From: a bacterium
Lineage (GTDB): Bacteria > Bacillota > Bacilli > Lactobacillales > Streptococcaceae
Length of the DNA: 64,000 bases
Assembly: GCA_905221385.1 (NCBI GenBank)
Contig: CAJNCV010000002.1
Location: forward strand, 179,754 to 243,753
Reading direction: 5' to 3'
This document shows, piece after piece, positions 1 to 8,135 of this stretch (its first letter is position 1; the number at the start of each line of letters is the position of its first letter). A model generated the notes under the pieces. It was not told the origin of the DNA. It saw nothing but the letters and a program-made list of their open reading frames with translations, and searched no databases. Position numbers and translations under genes: made by a program.

Positions 1-828
1 ACGAACATCATCGATTTTCTTGACCAGATTGGCTTTATTAATTTCATAAGGAATCTCAGTGATAACGATTTGTTCCTTACCACCTTTTAGCTTTTCAACC
101 TCCGTCTTAGAACGAACAACGACGCGCCCTTTTCCGGTTTCATAGGCCTTCTTGATTTCATCACGGCCTTGGATGATAGCGCCTGTAGGGAAGTCTGGCC
201 CAGGTAAGAATTCCATCAGCTTTTCAACCTTGGCTGTTGGATGGTCAATCATGTAAACTGCGGCATCAATGACTTCAGCCAAATTATGCGGCGGAATGTC
301 AGTGGCATAACCAGCCGAAATCCCAGTAGAACCATTGACCAAAAGGTTTGGAAAGGCTGCTGGCAGGACTGTCGGTTCTTTCTCGGTATCATCAAAGTTC
401 CATGCAAAAGGAACTGTCTTTTTCTCGATATCTTGAAGAAGATAACCAGCAATCTCAGACAAACGAGCCTCGGTATAACGCATCGCCGCAGGCGGATCTC
501 CGTCCATAGAACCGTTATTACCGTGCATTTCAACCAAAATCTCACGATTTTTCCAGTCCTGAGACATACGGACCATGGCATCATAGATGGAAGAATCACC
601 GTGTGGGTGGAAATTCCCCATGATGTTCCCGACAGACTTGGCAGACTTACGGTAGCTCTTGTCAAAAGTATTGCCATCCTTATTCATCGAATAAAGAATG
701 CGACGCTGAACCGGCTTCAATCCATCCCGAATGTCTGGCAAAGCCCGGTCTTGAATGATGTATTTGGAGTAGCGACCAAAGCGCTCTCCCATGATGTCCT
801 CAAGGGACATGTTTTGGATGTTAGACAT
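1..828 (-). CDS. parC: DNA topoisomerase IV subunit A (partial, N-terminal 276 aa)
   Basis: Breakage-reunion subunit of topoisomerase IV, which decatenates daughter chromosomes together with ParE. The window holds the first 276 codons; the rest lies beyond base 1. The product starts [20 protein letters not shown]. The catalytic tyrosine is Tyr118 in [10 protein letters not shown]. In the quinolone-resistance region Ser79 and Asp83 are unchanged ([12 protein letters not shown]), as are Glu135 and Lys137, so no classical resistance substitution is visible. Residues 52 and 91 are Gly (GGC) and Asp (GAC), whereas typical pneumococci have Ser and Asn; this is a viridans-type allele. The start at 828 has a modest AAGAG-type ribosome site. 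An AT-rich 52-bp gap upstream could hold its own promoter. Confidence 0.97.
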   Translation of the reverse strand, partial: MSNIQNMSLEDIMGERFGRYSKYIIQDRALPDIRDGLKPVQRRILYSMNKDGNTFDKSYRKSAKSVGNIMGNFHPHGDSSIYDAMVRMSQDWKNREILVEMHGNNGSMDGDPPAAMRYTEARLSEIAGYLLQDIEKKTVPFAWNFDDTEKEPTVLPAAFPNLLVNGSTGISAGYATDIPPHNLAEVIDAAVYMIDHPTAKVEKLMEFLPGPDFPTGAIIQGRDEIKKAYETGKGRVVVRSKTEVEKLKGGKEQIVITEIPYEINKANLVKKIDDVR

Positions 829-880
829 AATAATTCTCTTTTTAGTATTTTATTGTAAAGTAAATCTATATTTTATAAAT

Positions 881-1615
881 TTAACTGTTTCTTTGTAGGT
901 AGTGAGAAAAGAAGAGCAATCCTACTAATCCTAGAATGAATAAAAGATTAATTTTAATAATAAATAAGCTAAGTAAGGTATTAATTAGGCCGTGAAAAAT
1001 GGCACAATAAAGGATCGACTTAGTCTTTTTGAAAACAGCTGCTAGAAGAAGACTGAGATAAATTGCAAATAGACTGAATAATATAAAAGGCATCCTACTT
1101 TGGGAACTTCCAATCACAAACCATAAAGGTACATGCCATATTGCCCAAATACAACCTGTTATCAAACCGGAAATCCAAAAGGAGAATCTAGTTTCCAAAG
1201 TTGGTTGCAAGATGCCTCGCCATCCCAATTCTTCTTCGCCACCATAAATACAGACTGCACTCAAAAAAACAACAAACAAATTTCCTAGTGGAAAAGCCGG
1301 ATTAAGCTCCTTAGATGAGAAAGCAATGACACCTGTCTGCACGAAAATTAGTAAAAGAAATAACAAAATATATTTCTTTGAGTCCCCTAAGATAAAAGAG
1401 ACTATGCTTTTAATGGATTTTTGAGGCAAACAAGAAATGGCTGCAATGGTTGGACCGAAACCTCCTAGTAAATGGAGAAAGACTCCTAGTGGACTTGTTA
1501 GACTTAAGAGGCTCATTTGGGTCAGAAAAGCGAGCAATCCCCAACCAAATCCCCAAGAAATGAGAAAACTAATCAGTAAAAATTTTGTTATCTTATTATT
1601 TTGTAAATGTTTCAT
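881..1615 (-). CDS. CPBP-family (CAAX/Abi-type) intramembrane metalloprotease
   Basis: Polytopic membrane protein of about 244 aa with the CPBP signature: EEELGWRG at residues 127-134, WH at 160-161 and FHGLIN with His208 and Asn212. These residues bind the metal and form the intramembrane active site in the family. Known members process CAAX proteins or give self-immunity to bacteriocins; the substrate here is unknown. I prefer the ATG at 1615 over the one at 1639 because a GAGGAG ribosome site lies inside the longer version. The start overlaps the end of the upstream nucleotidyltransferase gene by 20 nt, implying co-transcription and perhaps coupling. It is not part of the parE-parC interval I remember from reference pneumococci. 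Confidence 0.85.
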   Translation of the reverse strand: MKHLQNNKITKFLLISFLISWGFGWGLLAFLTQMSLLSLTSPLGVFLHLLGGFGPTIAAISCLPQKSIKSIVSFILGDSKKYILLFLLLIFVQTGVIAFSSKELNPAFPLGNLFVVFLSAVCIYGGEEELGWRGILQPTLETRFSFWISGLITGCIWAIWHVPLWFVIGSSQSRMPFILFSLFAIYLSLLLAAVFKKTKSILYCAIFHGLINTLLSLFIIKINLLFILGLVGLLFFSHYLQRNS

Positions 1616-2429
1616 TTGTTTCGAGTCTCTCCTCAGCATATCTCATCATCTTCTCAGCTACTTCCATATCATAGTCAAATCCCATCTTTTGAGCAAGGAA
1701 TTGAGCCTCTTGGTGGAAAATTTGCATCGTAGCAAATGAAGTCTGAGTGATTTTGTCACTACTTGATAAATCAAGCAGATTTGAGAATTCTTTCTCTTTC
1801 TCAGCAGGTAAATAGTTAAAGAGATACTTGTAGTTTTTGCCGATATCAATCGTCCCCTTATCAGCTGCAACCTGCCAAGCCAAGATCTTCAAGAGTTCTT
1901 GCTGACAAATCCCGTAGAGATGGTCAGTGGCATAGAATAGTTGCTTGCGACAGATTCCCTTAACCACATAAGCTGATACCCACCAAAATTCATTGCAGGC
2001 TTTTTCAAAATCTGTCTGACTAGCAGGACTTGTCCAGTAACGTTGAGGATTTGGAGAATAGGGCACAAACAAGCCTTTCTCATCTTTTAAAACTGTATAA
2101 TCAGCTTCACTATCCACCCACTCTTGAATATACTCCGTAGGACAGAGGGTCAAATCAATCCGATTTCCATCTTCAAATAGCATCAGATAAAGTCGACGGT
2201 TGCCTAGGACATTATGCTGCTCAATGATACGAGTGCCAAACTGGTCTAACCAAGAAAGGTCACTCGTCAGATTATCTAAGTCGTCCACGACATAGATCAC
2301 GTCGTAATCCTGAAACTCATCTTTTGGTGCTTTTGGATTTGTCCGTGAACCAGACATGGCGACAGCCTCGACTTGGAGCACTTTTGCGGTTTGAAAAATT
2401 AAATCAAGCATTTCGGGTTCAGTTCTCAT
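1596..2429 (-). CDS. ANT(6)-like aminoglycoside nucleotidyltransferase
   Basis: 277-aa protein resembling aminoglycoside 6-adenylyltransferases (AadE/AadK). The nucleotidyltransferase motif is seen as MSGSRTNP (residues 25-32) followed by QDYDVIYVVDD (40-50), the Gly-Ser and Asp-x-Asp pattern that binds ATP and metal. Further family blocks include NRIDLTLCP and the aromatic stretch NEFWWVSAYVVKGICR. By homology it would adenylylate a streptomycin-like substrate, but chromosomal members need not give clinical resistance. Start ATG at 2429 with AGGTG upstream. It lies between parE and parC, where an ant gene has been described in viridans streptococci and recombinant pneumococci, as I recall. 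Confidence 0.88.
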   Translation of the reverse strand: MRTEPEMLDLIFQTAKVLQVEAVAMSGSRTNPKAPKDEFQDYDVIYVVDDLDNLTSDLSWLDQFGTRIIEQHNVLGNRRLYLMLFEDGNRIDLTLCPTEYIQEWVDSEADYTVLKDEKGLFVPYSPNPQRYWTSPASQTDFEKACNEFWWVSAYVVKGICRKQLFYATDHLYGICQQELLKILAWQVAADKGTIDIGKNYKYLFNYLPAEKEKEFSNLLDLSSSDKITQTSFATMQIFHQEAQFLAQKMGFDYDMEVAEKMMRYAEERLETNETFTK

Positions 2430-2516
2430 ATTAACACCTGTTCTTTATTTGATATTACTGTCTATTAGCATACTATTTCTCAAGTTAGATTAGTTAATCA
2501 ATTATAACAGATTTAG

Positions 2517-3344
2517 CTATCCTTCTCTCAAAGTTTTTAATTTCGACAAAATTCTAGATTCATCCATGCTTAAAATAACAAATAAAGTCGAAGTATAGAT
2601 GTCATCGTACCATTGTTCCAATTCATCATCAGCCAAATCAAGATGATATTGATTTGAATTATTGTGCCTTAAACCAAAATTATTATACATTTCAAAAAGT
2701 TTTTCAAACGCGATAACCTTTTGATTGTTAACTTTCATAATATCTTTTAATTCTTCAGAATAATTTAGTTCTCTTCTAAACGGTTCAAGGTAGTTCGCTA
2801 AAGCAATAAGTATTTCTTTCTTACGCTGAATATTTCCCTTATTTGAAAAATGATTATATTCTAAGACCTTTATCGCCTCTTCAATACTAGTTTCAGATAC
2901 AATCTGAGAAGCTTCTGAGGCATATACATTCTTTTCAACAATGATTTTATTACCATTATCCAATGTAATCAATTCATGATTTGATAATTCTAAAAACCTT
3001 TTAATATTATCAAATATAACTTGAATAAAGCTACTCTCTTCCTTTGTAAATTTTTCTGCAAGATTACAAAAAATGTCAACTAATAACTCAGAGAAAACAA
3101 ATAGTTGTTCAGTTGTATTATAGATATTCGATCCAACAAATTCTATCATTTGTGAATAACTGGTGAACGTTGAACGATTAGGATAATCTAAGAAATTATT
3201 AGAAATGGCACTATTTAAACTTGTTTCATAATAGCTCCTCTTGAAATTTCTCTCCATTTCCAGCAAATCCATCAAATTTTTCAACTCTCTCTGTGGATCA
3301 AACTCCATCCGGTTCAAAATATCAAAATAATTCTGTCTCGCCAT
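2517..3344 (-). CDS. Unrecognised AT-rich orphan protein, possible HEPN-like C-terminus
   Basis: 275-aa soluble, largely helical-looking protein with no signal peptide or membrane segment; I do not recognise the family. Base composition is clearly more AT-rich than parE next door, suggesting acquisition. The C-terminal stretch FGLRHNNSNQYHLDL (residues 223-237, with Arg226, His227 and His234) followed by an acidic helix DDELEQWYDDIYTSTLF resembles the Arg-x(n)-His arrangement of HEPN-type domains found in toxins and abortive-infection proteins. This is only a visual similarity. It starts 18 bp after the parE stop with AGGGAA before the ATG, so it may be read through from parE. Confidence 0.7.
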   Translation of the reverse strand: MARQNYFDILNRMEFDPQRELKNLMDLLEMERNFKRSYYETSLNSAISNNFLDYPNRSTFTSYSQMIEFVGSNIYNTTEQLFVFSELLVDIFCNLAEKFTKEESSFIQVIFDNIKRFLELSNHELITLDNGNKIIVEKNVYASEASQIVSETSIEEAIKVLEYNHFSNKGNIQRKKEILIALANYLEPFRRELNYSEELKDIMKVNNQKVIAFEKLFEMYNNFGLRHNNSNQYHLDLADDELEQWYDDIYTSTLFVILSMDESRILSKLKTLREG

Positions 3345-3362
3345 AATATTCCCTATACTATA

Positions 3363-5306
3363 CTAAAACACTGTCACTTCTTCCAGCGTAAACTTAACAT
3401 TATCTTCAATCCATTTACGGCGTGGTTCGACTTTATCTCCCATGAGGACATTGACACGGCGTTCAGCGCGTGCGAGGTCTTCGATTGTGACACGGATAAG
3501 AGTGCGGGTTTCTGGATTCATGGTTGTTTCCCAGAGTTGGTCCGCATTCATCTCACCAAGACCTTTGTAGCGTTGGAGGGTAGCGCCTTTGCCGAACTGC
3601 TTGCGGAGTTCTTCTAGCTCACCGTCCGTCCAAGCGTAGGCCACTTCTTCTTTCTTGCCTTTTCCTTTGGACATCTTGTAAAGAGGCGGAAGGGCGATAT
3701 AGACATGTCCTGCCTCAACTAGCGGACGCATGTAACGATAGAAAAATGTCAAGAGCAAGGTTTGGATATGAGCACCGTCAGTATCCGCATCGGTCATGAT
3801 AATGATCTTGTCATAGTTGGCATCTTCAAGGGAGAAGTCTGCTCCCACACCCGCACCAATGGTATAAATCATGGTATTGATTTCTTCATTTTTGAGGATA
3901 TCCGCCATCTTGGCCTTGGCTGTATTGATGACCTTACCACGAAGAGGTAGGATAGCCTGGAACTTACGGTCACGGCCTTGTTTGGCAGAACCACCGGCAG
4001 AGTCTCCCTCGACCAGATAGAGTTCATTCTTAGCAGGATTTTTAGACTGGGCTGGGGTTAATTTCCCAGAAAGTAAGCCCTTGTCTTTCTTGTTTTTCTT
4101 GCCATTTCGGCTCTCATCACGAGCCTTACGAGCTGCTTCACGAGCATCACGAGCCTTGATAGCCTTGCGGATAAGATTGGAAGCAAGTTCTCCATTTTCC
4201 ATGAGGAAGAAGGTTAACTTATCAGCCACAATCCCGTCTACAACTGGACGAGCTAGTGGACTTCCAAGTTTGTCCTTGGTCTGTCCTTCAAACTGAAGGT
4301 GCTCTTCAGGAACCAGAATAGAAAGAACGGCAGCTAGTCCCTCACGATAATCTGAACCTTCTAGGTTTTTATCTTTTTCCTTGAGGAGCCCAGTCTTACG
4401 CGCGTAGTCATTCATAACCTTGGTAATGGCTGACTTGAGTCCTGTCTCGTGCGTTCCACCATCTTTAGTACGAACGTTATTGACAAAGGATAGAATGTTA
4501 TCTGAGAATCCATCATTGTACTGGAGGGCAACTTCCACTTGGAAACCATTGTCTTCGCCTTCAAAGTATAGGACTGGCGTCAAGATTTCCTTGTCTTCAT
4601 TGAGGTAAGAAACAAAGTCCTGTACCCCGTTCTCATAATGGAATTCGATTGCTTCATCTGTTCGCTTATCTGTCAAAGACAAGGTAACATTTTTTAAAAG
4701 AAAGGCTGACTCATTGAGTCGTTCTGAAATGGTATTGTACTTGAAGTCAGTCGTAGAAAAAATCGTCGCGTCAGGCATGAAAGTGACTTTGGTACCTGTC
4801 TTAGACTTGGGTGCTGTACCAATTTTTTTCAAGGTTGTGACGGGTTTTCCACCATTTTCAAAACGTTGCTTGTAGACTGTACCGTCACGAGTAATTTCAA
4901 CTTCTAACCAGCTTGATAGGGCATTAACGACTGAAGATCCCACCCCGTGGAGACCACCAGATGTCTTATAGCCACCTTGACCGAATTTTCCTCCAGCGTG
5001 GAGAATGGTAAAGATAACCTCAACAGTTGGAATTCCCATGGCATGCATCCCAGTCGGCATCCCTCGACCATGGTCTTGAACCGTTAGACTGCCGTCTTTA
5101 TTGATGGTCACATCAATGCGGTCACCAAATCCAGACAAAGCCTCATCGACTGCATTGTCCACAATTTCCCAGACTAGGTGATGGAGACCAGCACCGTCAG
5201 TCGATCCAATATACATCCCTGGACGTTTACGGACCGCATCCAACCCTTCTAGCACCTGAATGGCGTCATCATTGTAGTTATTAATATTGATTTCCTTTTT
5301 TGACAC
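3363..5306 (-). CDS. parE: DNA topoisomerase IV subunit B
   Basis: ATPase subunit of topoisomerase IV, 647 aa, the usual pneumococcal length. GHKL ATPase motifs lie in the first 130 residues ([24 protein letters not shown]). The TOPRIM motif is [13 protein letters not shown] (residues 428-440), and the metal-binding IMTDADTDG follows. Asp435 is wild type and residue 460 is Ile, so no known fluoroquinolone mutation is seen. Translation starts at a GTG at 5306 behind an AGGAGG site. The promoter is divergent from plsY. Confidence 0.97.
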   Translation of the reverse strand: MSKKEININNYNDDAIQVLEGLDAVRKRPGMYIGSTDGAGLHHLVWEIVDNAVDEALSGFGDRIDVTINKDGSLTVQDHGRGMPTGMHAMGIPTVEVIFTILHAGGKFGQGGYKTSGGLHGVGSSVVNALSSWLEVEITRDGTVYKQRFENGGKPVTTLKKIGTAPKSKTGTKVTFMPDATIFSTTDFKYNTISERLNESAFLLKNVTLSLTDKRTDEAIEFHYENGVQDFVSYLNEDKEILTPVLYFEGEDNGFQVEVALQYNDGFSDNILSFVNNVRTKDGGTHETGLKSAITKVMNDYARKTGLLKEKDKNLEGSDYREGLAAVLSILVPEEHLQFEGQTKDKLGSPLARPVVDGIVADKLTFFLMENGELASNLIRKAIKARDAREAARKARDESRNGKKNKKDKGLLSGKLTPAQSKNPAKNELYLVEGDSAGGSAKQGRDRKFQAILPLRGKVINTAKAKMADILKNEEINTMIYTIGAGVGADFSLEDANYDKIIIMTDADTDGAHIQTLLLTFFYRYMRPLVEAGHVYIALPPLYKMSKGKGKKEEVAYAWTDGELEELRKQFGKGATLQRYKGLGEMNADQLWETTMNPETRTLIRVTIEDLARAERRVNVLMGDKVEPRRKWIEDNVKFTLEEVTVF

Positions 5307-5335
5307 AAGGAACCTCCTATTTGTTCATCTTTTCT

Positions 5336-5364
5336 ATTTTACAGGTTTTCTAGCGATTTTGCAA
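5336..5364 (-). promoter_or_regulatory. parE promoter
   Basis: On the minus strand TTGCAA and TAAAAT are separated by 17 bp, ending about 30 nt before the GTG start of parE. Position and spacing fit a sigma-A promoter. Confidence 0.7.
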
Positions 5365-5406
5365 AGCTTTTCCCTTTCAGCTGTCACAATTTCACAGGAT
5401 ATTCTC

Positions 5407-5441
5407 TGACTTTCTATACCATTTCATGGTATAATAGTACT
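5407..5441 (+). promoter_or_regulatory. Extended -10 promoter giving a leaderless plsY mRNA
   Basis: TGGTATAAT (5427-5435) is a perfect extended -10 element. Only six bases (AGTACT) separate its last T from the plsY ATG, so transcription should begin at or within a base of the A of the start codon. The -35 region (TGACTT at 5407-5412) is only partly matched. There is no room for a ribosome binding site. Confidence 0.75.
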
Positions 5442-6083
5442 ATGATGACATTTGTATTATTAATTTTAGCTTATCTGCTAGGTTCGATTCCGTCTGGTCT
5501 TTGGATTGGACAAATCTTCTTTCAAACAAATCTGCGTGAACATGGTTCTGGAAACACCGGAACAACCAATACTTTCCGAATTTTAGGTAAGAAAGCGGGT
5601 ATGGCAACCTTTGTGATTGACTTCTTTAAAGGAACCTTGGCCACTCTCCTTCCTATTCTTTTCCACCTTCAAGGTGTATCACCTCTTGTATTTGGACTTT
5701 TGGCTGTAATTGGACATACTTTCCCTATCTTTGCAGGATTTAAGGGGGGCAAGGCTGTCGCAACCAGTGCTGGAGTGATTTTTGGATTTGCGCCTGTTTT
5801 TTGTCTCTATCTGGCAATCGTATTCTTTGGAAGCCTCTATCTAGGTAGTATGATTTCACTATCAAGCGTTACTGCTTCTATCGCAGCTGTTATCGGAGTT
5901 CTCCTATTTCCACTATTTGGATTTATCCTGAGTAGCTATGACCCTCTCTTCATTTTGATTATCCTAGCACTTGCTAGCTTGATTATCATTCGTCACAAGG
6001 ATAATATCACACGTATCAAAAATAAAACTGAAAATCTCGTCCCTTGGGGATTGAACCTAACCCATCAAAATCCAAAAAAATAA
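5442..6083 (+). CDS. plsY: Glycerol-3-phosphate acyltransferase PlsY
   Basis: Membrane enzyme (213 aa) that moves an acyl group from acyl-phosphate to glycerol-3-phosphate, the first acylation in phospholipid synthesis. Family motifs are visible: SGNTGTTN (residues 36-43), FKGGKAVAT (100-108) and the basic C-terminal loop RHKDNITRI. Several hydrophobic segments fill the rest. The first two codons are both ATG; the first coincides with the predicted transcription start, so this looks like a leaderless message. A strong terminator follows directly. Confidence 0.95.
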   Translation: MMTFVLLILAYLLGSIPSGLWIGQIFFQTNLREHGSGNTGTTNTFRILGKKAGMATFVIDFFKGTLATLLPILFHLQGVSPLVFGLLAVIGHTFPIFAGFKGGKAVATSAGVIFGFAPVFCLYLAIVFFGSLYLGSMISLSSVTASIAAVIGVLLFPLFGFILSSYDPLFILIILALASLIIIRHKDNITRIKNKTENLVPWGLNLTHQNPKK

Positions 6084-6111
6084 AACGCCAGTTTGAAACT
6101 GACGTTTTTTT
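6083..6111 (+). terminator. Terminator between convergent plsY and nupC
   Basis: Near-perfect AAACGCCAGTTT/AAACTGACGTTT inverted repeat followed by seven T. The A-rich left flank means it could also stop transcription of the nucleoside operon arriving on the minus strand. Confidence 0.85.
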
Positions 6112-6117
6112 GTATGC

Positions 6118-7074
6118 TTATTTTGACTTGATGTAGTTGATACCGTCTGCCTTAGGCGCAACTGCTTTTCCAAAGAAGGCTGCCAAGACAAGAATGGTCA
6201 ATACATAAGGCGCGATTTGAAGGTAAACCGCTGGCACTCCTTGTAGGAAAGGTAATTGAGAACCGATAACAGCCAAACTTTGTGAAAGTCCAAAGAAAAG
6301 ACTAGAAAGCATAGCACCGATTGGGTTCCATTTACCAAAGATCATTGCAGCAAGAGCGATAAATCCAGGACCGACAATAGTTGTCACTGAGAAGTTAACT
6401 GAAATGGATTGAGCATAAATCGCTCCCCCAATTCCACCAAGGAAACCTGAAATAACAACCCCGAGATATCGCATCTTGTAGACATTGATCCCCAAGGTAT
6501 CCGCTGCTTGAGGGTGTTCACCAACAGAGCGAAGGCGAAGACCAAAACGTGTCTTGAAGAGAATAAACCATGCAAGGAAAGAGAAGGCAATCGCGATATA
6601 ACCTAGCAAACTTGTTGACTTGAAGAAGATATCTCCAATCACAGGGATATCAGCCAAAACTGGGAAATCAAAACGTCCAAAAGTTTGGCTTAAGTTATCC
6701 GTTTGTCCTTTGTTATAAAGAACTTTAACCAAGAAAACCGCTAGGGCAGGAGCCATCAAGTTCAATACTGTACCACTGACAACATGGTCCGCACGGAAAT
6801 GAACTGTAGCGACGGCATGGATGAGGGAGAAAATAGCTCCCACGATACCAGCAACTAACAAGGAAATCCAAGGTGTCGCTGCTCCAAGTTGTTCTGCAAA
6901 TTCAAGGTTAAAGACAACCCCAGAAAAGGCTCCCATAACCATAATTCCTTCAAGACCAACGTTAACGACACCACCACGTTCAGAGAAAACTCCCCCGATA
7001 CTCGTAAAAATAAGTGGTGCTGAGTAAATCAGCATAGAAGAGACCAAGAGGGTGAGTAATGTTGTAATAGACAT
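6118..7074 (-). CDS. nupC: Nucleoside ABC transporter permease (NupC-type)
   Basis: 318-aa polytopic membrane protein of the BPD_transp_2 family, which pairs with BmpA/PnrA-type lipoproteins for nucleoside uptake. It has about eight to ten hydrophobic segments, and the conserved loop AVGEHPQAADTLGINVYKMR is the cytoplasmic coupling region of these permeases. It begins 2 nt after the other permease ends and is the last gene of the operon, followed by a terminator. The symbol follows lactococcal and S. mutans usage. Confidence 0.9.
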   Translation of the reverse strand: MSITTLLTLLVSSMLIYSAPLIFTSIGGVFSERGGVVNVGLEGIMVMGAFSGVVFNLEFAEQLGAATPWISLLVAGIVGAIFSLIHAVATVHFRADHVVSGTVLNLMAPALAVFLVKVLYNKGQTDNLSQTFGRFDFPVLADIPVIGDIFFKSTSLLGYIAIAFSFLAWFILFKTRFGLRLRSVGEHPQAADTLGINVYKMRYLGVVISGFLGGIGGAIYAQSISVNFSVTTIVGPGFIALAAMIFGKWNPIGAMLSSLFFGLSQSLAVIGSQLPFLQGVPAVYLQIAPYVLTILVLAAFFGKAVAPKADGINYIKSK

Positions 7075-7076
7075 CC

Positions 7077-8135
7077 TTACTTACCTCCTTTAACTTGTTT
7101 TTTAGGTTTGACAAAGCGTTCGATAATGTAGTGAACGCTGACAAAGAAGATAATAGACGCTGTTACAATGCTAACAAGCTCAGACGGAACTTGCGCTGCG
7201 TTCATACCTGGTGCTCCTACTTGCAAAACACCAAATAAGAATGCTGCAAAAAGAATTCCAATTGGTGAATTTCCAGCAAGCAAACTAACTGCCATCCCGT
7301 TAAATCCGATGGCTAATGATGAGCCCTGAACGTAAACGTTTTGGAAAGTTCCAAGACCTTCGACAGCTCCACCAAGACCAGCCAAGGCACCAGAGATAAT
7401 CATTGATAGAATGATTGTACGTTTTGCTGAAATACCAGCGTACTCTGAAGCATGGGGATTGAGACCAACTGCGCGAATTTCAAAACCGAGAGTCGTTTTC
7501 TTGAGCAAGAACCAAATCACGCCAACAGCAATGATTGCAAAGAAAATTCCGATATTCATACGAGAATTTCCAGTCAACTCTGATAACCATGGTGTCTGGT
7601 ATGTAGCATTGGCACTAACACGAATCGTTGAGTCTGTACTTTGCATAATATCTTTAGGAAAGGCATGAATAAAGGCATTTCCCACATACAATACAATGTA
7701 GTTCATCATGATGGTCACGATAACCTCTGACGTACCGAGATAGGCTCTGAGGATCCCTGGAATCGCACCAACAATTCCACCTGCGATCAAAGCAATGATC
7801 ACTGTCAATGGAATCAACACGAGACGTGGCATATCTGGATTTGACAAGGCAAACCAACCACTGAGAATCCAGCCTGCAAGTGCTTGACCAGGAAGTCCGA
7901 CGTTAAAGAAGCCTGCTCGACTGGCAACTGCGAAACCAAGACCTATCAAGACAAGAGGACCCATGGCACGGAAAATTTCTCCAATCCCACGGAGGCTACC
8001 AAAAGCTGTATAGAACAACTCCTCATAACCCCAGATAGCATCATATCCGAAGATCCACATGACAATGGCTCCGAGCAAGATTCCTAAGAATACGGAAATC
8101 AAGGGAACCGAAATTTGTTGTAATTTTTTAGACAT
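7077..8135 (-). CDS. nupB: Nucleoside ABC transporter permease (NupB-type)
   Basis: Second membrane subunit of the nucleoside importer, 352 aa, same superfamily as its downstream neighbour. The coupling-loop sequence AVGLNPHASEYAGISAKRT is visible. I chose the ATG at 8135 (MSKKLQQIS) rather than an upstream ATG. It overlaps the ATPase stop by 8 nt (ATGTCTAA), a typical coupled arrangement, and lies behind GGAGAAG. Confidence 0.9.
   Translation of the reverse strand: MSKKLQQISVPLISVFLGILLGAIVMWIFGYDAIWGYEELFYTAFGSLRGIGEIFRAMGPLVLIGLGFAVASRAGFFNVGLPGQALAGWILSGWFALSNPDMPRLVLIPLTVIIALIAGGIVGAIPGILRAYLGTSEVIVTIMMNYIVLYVGNAFIHAFPKDIMQSTDSTIRVSANATYQTPWLSELTGNSRMNIGIFFAIIAVGVIWFLLKKTTLGFEIRAVGLNPHASEYAGISAKRTIILSMIISGALAGLGGAVEGLGTFQNVYVQGSSLAIGFNGMAVSLLAGNSPIGILFAAFLFGVLQVGAPGMNAAQVPSELVSIVTASIIFFVSVHYIIERFVKPKKQVKGGK

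Noticed and set aside
241..858. 205-codon open frame opposite parC
   Set aside because: It is fully antisense to a well-conserved topoisomerase gene and has no recognisable motif or ribosome site.
1596..2429. Clinical streptomycin resistance from the ANT(6)-like gene
   Set aside because: Motifs support the family only; chromosomal homologues in commensals need not confer resistance, and there is no surrounding resistance element.
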